A stretch of 6,089 nt of DNA from Candidatus Spechtiibacteriota bacterium. Lineage in GTDB: Bacteria > Patescibacteriota > Minisyncoccia > Spechtbacterales > HO2-43-30. Below the pieces are notes generated by a model, which had not been told where the DNA came from, made no database searches, and saw only the letters and a list, made by a program, of their open reading frames with translations. Each line of letters opens with the position of its first letter. The stretch's first letter is position 1. The DNA is taken from NCBI GenBank assembly GCA_016177905.1, contig JACOUK010000054.1, positions 1-6,089 of the forward strand, in the 5' to 3' direction. Below, piece after piece: positions 1 to 4,038 of the stretch. The translations under genes and the position numbers were made by a program.

Positions 1-160
1 GCATCATTGACCGCCAAAATTCGCGCTTTATATGATTTTTTAGTTCAACCCCAAGAGGCCCGTAATCCCAAGTTCCCGCAAGTCCCCCGTAGAGCTCCGA
101 ACCGGGGAAAATAAATCCCCTGCGTTTCGCGAGCGACACAAGTTTTTCCATTTTATCCAT
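1..160 (-). CDS. glyQS: Glycyl-tRNA synthetase, alpha2 type, N-terminal fragment (gene continues past the window edge)
   Basis: This would be the class II enzyme that charges tRNA-Gly with glycine in the cytoplasm, in the single-chain homodimeric form. Only 53 codons lie in the window. They read MDKMEKLVSLAKRRGFIF, then PGSELYGGLAGTWDYGPLG, then VELKNHIKREFWRSMM, which is the highly characteristic N-terminus of this family (RRGF, SE.YGG, G.WDYGPLG and ELKN.IK..W). Two starts are possible, at 160 and at 151 (second Met). Neither has a clear Shine-Dalgarno sequence, and 160 was taken as the longer one. The gene starts 32 bp downstream of the truncated rmlD on the same strand. A weak promoter could lie in the AT-rich stretch just before the start, but no convincing -35/-10 pair was found. 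Identity is very secure. The open end is the window edge, not a lesion. Confidence 0.95.
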   Translation of the reverse strand, partial: MDKMEKLVSLAKRRGFIFPGSELYGGLAGTWDYGPLGVELKNHIKREFWRSMM

Positions 161-192
161 GAAAATACTGTATCATAATAAAAAACCCGCGT

Positions 193-612
193 CTATCCGC
201 GTTGCTCCTCGCCTCGCTGACTCGCCTCGCTTCGCGGGCGAAGCGGGAGCTTTGGCGAAGCGGGTTCATCCTTCTCGCTATACCCCTCGGATTTTTTCCC
301 GTCAAAAACATAATCCGTGGAATAATGCACAAAAATAGCCCCTGCATCTTTCGCGGCGGCCGCAAGATACCCGGGAGCTTCCCCATTTACTTTCATCGCA
401 AGCTCCTTATTCGTTTCGCATCCATCAACGTCGGTATACGCGGCGGCATTTATGACAACATCCGGCTTTAGGCGAAAAAAACACGCGGAGATTTCTTCTC
501 TTTGCGTAATGTCGAGTTCTTCTTTATCTAAAAGATAGGGTTGTTCATCGGCAAAAACTTTGCTCAAATCAGTCCCCAACATTCCCTTTGCGCCAAGAAT
601 TAAAACTTTCAT
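193..612 (-). CDS. rfbD: dTDP-4-dehydrorhamnose reductase, C-terminally truncated and probably non-functional
   Basis: RmlD/RfbD reduces dTDP-4-dehydro-L-rhamnose to dTDP-L-rhamnose with NAD(P)H, the last step of dTDP-rhamnose synthesis. This frame encodes 139 residues, while the family usually has about 280-300. The Rossmann half is well conserved: GAKGMLG at residues 7-13 (GxxGxxG), VINAAAYTDVDGCE at 53-66 and YSTDYVFDG at 97-105. Homology continues through YSEKDEPASP (111-120). The family normally goes on with a PLNVYGxSKxxGE segment that holds the catalytic Tyr and Lys. Here 19 unrelated residues rich in Arg, Glu and Pro follow, encoded by a hairpin repeat, and then TAG. The remaining half is not found before the tRNA synthetase gene. 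The start at 612 (MKVLILG) fits the family; the frame stays open further upstream, into the palindromic element, but that extension is non-homologous. The gene is divergent from rmlB. It could also be an assembly junction at a repeat. Confidence 0.88.
   Translation of the reverse strand: MKVLILGAKGMLGTDLSKVFADEQPYLLDKEELDITQREEISACFFRLKPDVVINAAAYTDVDGCETNKELAMKVNGEAPGYLAAAAKDAGAIFVHYSTDYVFDGKKSEGYSEKDEPASPKLPLRPRSEASQRGEEQRG
211..264. repeat. Short GC-rich hairpin/direct-repeat element at the rmlD breakpoint
   Basis: This stretch is unlike the coding DNA around it. CGCTTCGC (228-235) and GCGAAGCG (238-245) form a perfect 8-bp stem with a 2-nt loop. GCGAAGCGGG occurs twice in direct orientation (238-247 and 255-264). 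GCCTCGCT also occurs twice (211-218 and 224-231). Homology of the rmlD product to its family stops exactly where this block begins when read on the minus strand. It resembles the small palindromic elements that invade genes in several bacterial genomes, but I cannot name a family. Confidence 0.6.
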
Positions 613-621
613 AGTCTCATC

Positions 622-651
622 ATCATAGCACACACACTCCGAGTCTGACAT
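622..651 (-). promoter_or_regulatory. Possible promoter of the truncated rmlD gene
   Basis: On the minus strand an extended -10, TGCTATGAT, has its hexamer TATGAT at 627-622. A poor -35 (ATGTCA, four of six matches, 651-646) lies 18 bp upstream. Transcription would begin only a few bases before the start codon at 612, giving a nearly leaderless mRNA. This agrees with the lack of a Shine-Dalgarno site there. Only the -10 is good, so the call is tentative. Confidence 0.3.
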
Positions 652-655
652 CCAG

Positions 656-794
656 CTTGGTGAATAATTGTCTCCTGGCGGATTTGAGGGCTGGTTTGGC
701 ATGGTGTCCCGCAGTAGCGGGACCAAACCAGCCCGAGCCTCGGAGCCCCGCAACTGCGGGGCGAGAATGAGCCAGGAGACAATTATTCACCAAG
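656..794. repeat. 139-bp palindromic element with 24-bp perfect terminal inverted repeats and two inner hairpins
   Basis: The left arm (656-679, starting CTTGGTGAATAATTG) and the right arm (771-794, ending ATTATTCACCAAG) are perfect reverse complements over 24 bp. Between them are two separate hairpins. The first has GGGCTGGTTTGG (688-699) pairing with CCAAACCAGCCC (723-734), capped by TCCCGC-AGTA-GCGGGA (707-722) with a 7-nt bulge at 700-706. The second is GCCCCGC-AACT-GCGGGGC (745-762). The whole would fold as a cloverleaf-like junction in single-stranded DNA or RNA. It contains no credible gene and no obvious target-site duplication. It fills most of the space between divergent rmlD and rmlB, ending 33 bp before the rmlB start. 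It could be a MITE-like or REP-like mobile repeat, or a structured RNA or regulatory element. The sequence alone does not decide. Confidence 0.8.
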
Positions 795-827
795 TTCGTA
801 AATATTATTCGACAAAATAAACCGTGA

Positions 828-1994
828 ATGCTACAGTATATGGAAATTATGGAACAAAGATTCTCTATCCTTGCCCGACTATTTGAAACTGGACAAATCT
901 CCCTCGAAGAGATTTCCGCGCTTCTTCTTATTCCCCGTCAAGACGTGGAGCTTCTTCTTGTCACGCAAGGTATTTTAAAAACCAAAACTCTTCTCGTCGG
1001 AGGCGGCGCAGGTTTTATCGGAAGCAACTTTATACACCACATACTTGAAAAATATCCGCAGTATCGCGTCATAAACTACGACAAACTCACCTACGCGGGA
1101 AATCTTGAAAATCTGCGGAATGTTGAAAAAGATCCGCGCTATATGTTTGTACAAGGCGATATCGCCGATACTGAAACTGTTGAAAAAATCATCAAGGATC
1201 ATAACGTCGAAGCGATTGTCAATTTCGCCGCGGAAAGCCATGTCGGAAGAAGCGTGATGTTTCGCGCCGACGAATTTGTGCGCACAAATGTTCTGGGAGT
1301 CCATTCGCTTCTTGAAGCGGTAAAGCGCAACGCCGGCCAAGTGAAAACGTACCTCCAAATTTCTACCGACGAAACATACGGCACTCTTTCGCTCACCGAT
1401 ACCGCGAAATTCACGGAAGACACCGGGTTTACTCCCAATGTCCCCTACGCCGCCGCAAAGGCGGGGGGCGATCTTTTGTGCCGCGCCTACTTTCGCTCCT
1501 ACGAAGTCCCCGTGATTGTCACCCATTGCTCGAATAATTACGGCCCATATCAGCATCCCGAGAAACTTATCCCAAACTCTCTGTTCCGCGCCCTTCGCAA
1601 TCAGCCGATTATGCTCCATGGCGCGGGGCAGCATGTGCGCGACTGGATTTATGTCAGGGATCATTGCGAAGCGCTTGATTGTATACTTCAAAAAGGCAAG
1701 CCCGGAGAAGTATATAATATAGGAAGCGATAACGAGAAAACGACGTATGAAATCGCAAAAATAATTCTCTCCATACTTGGCAAGCCGGAATCGCTGATAA
1801 CGCTTGTCCCCGACAGACCCGGAAATGATCTGCGGTATTCGATTGACACAACAAAAATTCGAGAAGAGCTCGGCTGGGAGCCGAAGCAGTCTTTCGAAGA
1901 AGGAATTGCAAAAACCATTCAATGGTACCAGCATAATATTGATTGGGTGGAGAGGATACGAGAAAAAGATAAAGAGTTTAGTAAGTACATTTGA
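828..1994 (+). CDS. rfbB: dTDP-glucose 4,6-dehydratase (RmlB) with an N-terminal extension
   Basis: This enzyme converts dTDP-glucose to dTDP-4-dehydro-6-deoxyglucose using bound NAD+, the second step toward dTDP-rhamnose and other dTDP-deoxysugars, in the cytoplasm. The extended-SDR core starts at about residue 52. It has GGGAGFIG at 58-65 (dinucleotide binding), DKLTYAGN at 85-92, NFAAESHVGRS at 132-142, the catalytic TDE at 180-182, YxxxK at 207-211 (YAAAK), CSNNYGPYQHPEKLIP at 234-249, VRDWIYVRDHC at 270-280 and ELGWEP at 347-352. The product is 388 residues, against the roughly 320-360 usual. The excess is a helical N-terminal segment of about 50 residues that includes an HTH-like stretch (24-44). 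Small deviations from consensus are G58 (usually Thr), G140 (usually Asp) and T183 (usually Val). No Shine-Dalgarno site marks the start, and ATGs at 840 and 849 are alternatives. No in-frame start near residue 52 is convincing, so the extension is probably translated. Confidence 0.95.
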   Translation: MLQYMEIMEQRFSILARLFETGQISLEEISALLLIPRQDVELLLVTQGILKTKTLLVGGGAGFIGSNFIHHILEKYPQYRVINYDKLTYAGNLENLRNVEKDPRYMFVQGDIADTETVEKIIKDHNVEAIVNFAAESHVGRSVMFRADEFVRTNVLGVHSLLEAVKRNAGQVKTYLQISTDETYGTLSLTDTAKFTEDTGFTPNVPYAAAKAGGDLLCRAYFRSYEVPVIVTHCSNNYGPYQHPEKLIPNSLFRALRNQPIMLHGAGQHVRDWIYVRDHCEALDCILQKGKPGEVYNIGSDNEKTTYEIAKIILSILGKPESLITLVPDRPGNDLRYSIDTTKIREELGWEPKQSFEEGIAKTIQWYQHNIDWVERIREKDKEFSKYI

Positions 1995-2022
1995 AAATAC
2001 AAAAGCACCTGTTGAGGGTGCT
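1993..2022 (-). terminator. Intrinsic terminator of the minus-strand Cys4 gene
   Basis: Read on the minus strand, AGCACC (2022-2017), a 7-nt loop CTCAACA and GGTGCT (2009-2004) are followed by TTTGTATTTTC. This is a 6-bp stem with a U-rich tail. It lies about 100 bp past the stop codon of the 92-residue protein and overlaps the stop codon of convergent rmlB. No U-tract follows on the plus strand, so it should not stop rmlB transcripts. Confidence 0.65.
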
Positions 2023-2027
2023 ATAAT
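2019..2027 (+). promoter_or_regulatory. Consensus extended -10 box (TGCTATAAT) on the plus strand
   Basis: TGCTATAAT is a perfect extended -10 (TGnTATAAT). It sits on the 3' arm of the terminator hairpin. No good -35 is found at 16-18 bp, which extended -10 promoters do not need. A transcript starting near 2034 would run antisense through the Cys4 gene and, after a leader of about 415 nt, into the cupin, RmlA and glycosyltransferase genes. It may supply that operon, but a chance match is possible. Confidence 0.35.
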
Positions 2028-2120
2028 CCGCTTCATGATTTTTCAATTTTAATAAGTGTGTCGTATCCGTCGGTGGAAATTTTCGAACGGAGGTCGCATA
2101 CTCGTATATTGCTTATCGTC

Positions 2121-2399
2121 CTAGACCGTCCGATGCGGAATATCTTCGTCCGGGATCGTGAGCTCCATGCGAGCTTTTGCATCCGGAGTCATGAGATAGC
2201 ATTCTTCCGAGCAAAAATCCTTGCCATCCCTTGCCACCACACCCTCCAAGTAGGCCTCCGGTATTCCCCAGTAGGTTCCCACCCTTCCGACGGAATAGAA
2301 ACGACAGGATATATTGTCGCACAAGATCCTTGCCAGCATGGTCTCAACCTCAACCACCCCATACTTCTCCCTTGAAATTGGCGCGAAAATCCGTGTCAT
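2121..2399 (-). CDS. Small Cys4 protein, possible zinc finger (92 aa, function unknown)
   Basis: I do not recognise a family for this 92-residue soluble protein. Its four cysteines are arranged as two pairs: C27 and C32 (CDNISC) and C63 and C67 (CSEEC). The second pair sits in VVARDGKDFCSEEC. An aromatic residue and FCS before the last pair recall small treble-clef or FCS-like zinc-binding modules, so metal binding is a reasonable inference. There is no signal peptide or membrane segment, and the tail is acidic (IPDEDIP). The start at 2399 is set by a perfect Shine-Dalgarno, AGGAGG, six bases upstream. A longer reading from 2438 would run back over that site. The gene has its own promoter and terminator and lies antisense between rmlB and the cupin gene, which suggests an independently acquired or unrelated unit. 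The plus-strand frame covering the same bases is less credible because it lacks comparable signals. Confidence 0.82.
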   Translation of the reverse strand: MTRIFAPISREKYGVVEVETMLARILCDNISCRFYSVGRVGTYWGIPEAYLEGVVARDGKDFCSEECYLMTPDAKARMELTIPDEDIPHRTV

Positions 2400-2405
2400 A
2401 GCACC

Positions 2406-2411
2406 CCTCCT
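2406..2411 (-). promoter_or_regulatory. Strong Shine-Dalgarno site of the Cys4 gene
   Basis: AGGAGG on the minus strand with a 6-nt spacer before ATG at 2399. It fixes the start and makes the minus-strand frame the real gene here. It also stands out because the rmlB, cupin and glycosyltransferase starts in this window lack such sites. Confidence 0.8.
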
Positions 2412-2428
2412 AAATTTTATGTACTTCC

Positions 2429-2457
2429 AGTCTAGCATAGTTATAAAAGTATGTCAA
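2429..2457 (-). promoter_or_regulatory. Sigma-70-type promoter of the Cys4 gene, overlapping the start of the cupin gene
   Basis: On the minus strand a perfect -35, TTGACA (2457-2452), a 17-bp spacer and -10 TAGACT (2434-2429) preceded by TGC (extended -10) line up upstream of the Cys4 gene. Transcription would start near 2422, giving a leader of about 23 nt that contains the AGGAGG site. The -35 hexamer falls inside codons 1-3 of the oppositely oriented cupin gene, so polymerases on the two strands would interfere. Confidence 0.7.
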
Positions 2458-2960
2458 TACCCTCCTACAAAACATTAAAAACTCCTATACACGGCTTAAA
2501 AATTCATTTAAATAAAGTCGTAGCCGACAGCCACGGGTTTTTTTGCGACCTTGCGGAAACTGATAATCCCCTTTGGCAAACAAAAATAAAGCATCTTCAT
2601 GCTTCTATCGCTATAAAGAAAGGGGTAGCGCGGGGAGAGCACTACCACTATCGGCTCATCGAAAATTTCTACATTCTTTCCGGCACAGCGCTTTGGATAT
2701 TCCACGATTTCAACAAAAAATCAAAGACATTCGGCAAAACCTGGTCGCTGGTGTTGGATTTTCCTCCGAAAAAAAATAAACTTGCCCAAATCGAAATTCA
2801 TCCGTATATCTACCATGCCTTTTGGCCGCTTACGAACGAAAAAGTCGTGGCATTCGCGACGGGAACTACAGGATACGACCCGACTGATTACAAAAAACTA
2901 AATATCGCGGAAGTGCCAGCTGTTGTACGCATATTGAAAAAGTATAAAATCAAGATATGA
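2451..2960 (+). CDS. RmlC-like cupin, putative dTDP-sugar epimerase/isomerase
   Basis: This 169-residue protein has the fold signature of dTDP-4-dehydrorhamnose 3,5-epimerase and related sugar-nucleotide cupins, which act on dTDP-4-dehydro-6-deoxy sugars made by RmlB. Visible markers are DSHGFFCDL at 26-34, RGEHYHYR at 61-68 (family RGLHYQ, with a His in the active-site position), ENFYILSGTALWIFHDF at 71-87 (cupin strands), SKTFGKTW at 91-98 (family SPTFGKW), YIYHAFWPL at 119-127 (family GFAHGFLVL) and TGYDPTDYKKLNI at 140-152. Length is close to the usual 180-190. The match is partial: the Lys that normally follows the His-containing loop is not obvious. Strict RmlC, a related 3,4-ketoisomerase or another cupin epimerase are all possible. 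There is no clear Shine-Dalgarno site. The gene overlaps the next by 4 bp (ATGA), indicating translational coupling, and its start overlaps the -35 box of the antisense Cys4 gene. Confidence 0.82.
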   Translation: MSIPSYKTLKTPIHGLKIHLNKVVADSHGFFCDLAETDNPLWQTKIKHLHASIAIKKGVARGEHYHYRLIENFYILSGTALWIFHDFNKKSKTFGKTWSLVLDFPPKKNKLAQIEIHPYIYHAFWPLTNEKVVAFATGTTGYDPTDYKKLNIAEVPAVVRILKKYKIKI

Positions 2961-4024
2961 AAGCCCTTGTCACTGCCGCCCGAGGCAGCCATTTAAAACC
3001 TTTAACCCATACGATAAATAAACATCTTATTCCGCTCGCAAACAAGCCGATGATTTTTTACGCGCTCGAACACATCGCTTCCGCAGGCATTCAGGATATT
3101 GGGGTGGTTATCAACGAAAATGACACGGAAATTCCTCAAGCAGTTGGAAACGGCTCCAGGTGGAATGCAAAGATTGCCTATATAAAGCAAACAGGCGGCA
3201 CCTTCGGGCTTGGACATGTTATCAAAGTCGCTCGTGAATTTCTTGGAGACGGAAAATTTCTCCTCTATCTTGGAGATAATATCATTCACGACGATCTTAC
3301 AGTTCTCATCCATGACTTTGAGCAAAGCGCCTCAAACTGCCTGCTTACGCTTGCGAAAGTCCGAAATCCAGAAAGATTTGGCGTGCCGGAATTTAAAGAT
3401 GGAAACATTATCAGAGTGGAAGAACGGCCGATCCAGCCCAAAAGCGAATACGCGGTCGCGGGACTTTATTTTTACGACCAAACAGCCCATATCGCGGCAG
3501 AGCATATAAAACCAAGTTTTCGCGGCGACTACGAAATCTCGGATATTCACACGTACCTCGCGCAAAATGGCTATAGAGTAGGATGGCAAGAGATCAACAG
3601 TTGGTGGAAAGATCGGGGAGATGCGCGAGATCTTCTCGAAGGAAACAAATTTATCCTCTCCAGGCTCGCGAGCAAAAAACAGGAAGCCTACATAGAACCC
3701 ACGGTAAAAATTGAAGGGGCGATAGAAATAAAACAAGGTACTAAAATTGGAGGAAAAACACTTATCCGCGGACCCGTATCTATCGGCGAATATTGCCTCA
3801 TCAAAGATTCCTATATCGGGCCCTTCACTTCTCTTGGAAACAAAGTTGAGCTTCATGGGGCAAACATTGAACATTCGCTTGTGTTTGACGATACAAGCAT
3901 TGTCACCCCCACAAAAATTATTGATAGCGTCATTGGCGCGGGCACAACCATAAGCGCGCGACACCTTGAAATGCCGGAGGGAAATAAAATTATCGTGGGA
4001 GAAAATTCGAGTCTCGCGATCTAG
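2957..4024 (+). CDS. Glucose-1-phosphate thymidylyltransferase, long form (RmlA-like), with altered nucleotide-binding loop
   Basis: The family joins dTTP and glucose-1-phosphate to give dTDP-glucose and pyrophosphate, the first step of dTDP-sugar synthesis. This 355-residue long form has the catalytic domain followed by a left-handed beta-helix of hexapeptide repeats (about 245-335; e.g. IEGAIEI, IGGKTLI, IGEYCLI). Markers are PLTHTINKHLIPLANKPMI at 15-33 (catalytic Lys region), GDGKFLLYLGDN at 97-108 with the metal Asp in GDN, RNPERFGVPEF at 136-146, VEERP at 154-158, GDYEISD at 190-196 and WWKDRGDARDLLEGN at 216-230. The N-terminal loop reads TAARGSHLKPLT where long-form relatives have a Gly-rich AAGxGxRLxPLT. 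One Gly is missing and the key Arg is His. The start ATG overlaps the stop of the cupin gene (ATGA). Activity is uncertain because of the loop, but the family call is firm. Confidence 0.92.
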   Translation: MKALVTAARGSHLKPLTHTINKHLIPLANKPMIFYALEHIASAGIQDIGVVINENDTEIPQAVGNGSRWNAKIAYIKQTGGTFGLGHVIKVAREFLGDGKFLLYLGDNIIHDDLTVLIHDFEQSASNCLLTLAKVRNPERFGVPEFKDGNIIRVEERPIQPKSEYAVAGLYFYDQTAHIAAEHIKPSFRGDYEISDIHTYLAQNGYRVGWQEINSWWKDRGDARDLLEGNKFILSRLASKKQEAYIEPTVKIEGAIEIKQGTKIGGKTLIRGPVSIGEYCLIKDSYIGPFTSLGNKVELHGANIEHSLVFDDTSIVTPTKIIDSVIGAGTTISARHLEMPEGNKIIVGENSSLAI

Positions 4025-4038
4025 GGTTCTCTCTTCTT

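Noticed and set aside
181..206. Possible terminator after truncated rmlD (CGCG-GATAGA-CGCG then GGTTTTTT on the minus strand)
   Set aside because: Only a 4-bp stem forms, two G residues separate it from the T-run, and the flanks do not pair. The repeated CCGCG words are direct, not inverted.
613..753. N-terminal extension of rmlD up to 753
   Set aside because: The extra residues come from the palindromic element and lack homology. RmlD proteins start at the MKVLILG strand, here at 612.
656..794. CRISPR or tRNA-like interpretation of the cloverleaf element
   Set aside because: There is no spacer-repeat array, and the stems and loops do not match tRNA arm lengths or conserved tRNA bases.
975..2036. 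Long minus-strand open frame (353 codons) opposite rmlB
   Set aside because: It has no family resemblance, no ribosome-binding site, and lies fully across a strongly conserved rmlB gene. It is an antisense shadow.
2058..2375. Plus-strand 105-codon frame between rmlB and the cupin gene
   Set aside because: The minus-strand frame over the same bases has a perfect Shine-Dalgarno, a promoter, a terminator and a sensible Cys-pair protein. The plus frame has none of these.
3332..3964. Minus-strand 210-codon frame opposite rmlA
   Set aside because: Shadow of a conserved gene; no start signals or recognisable motifs.
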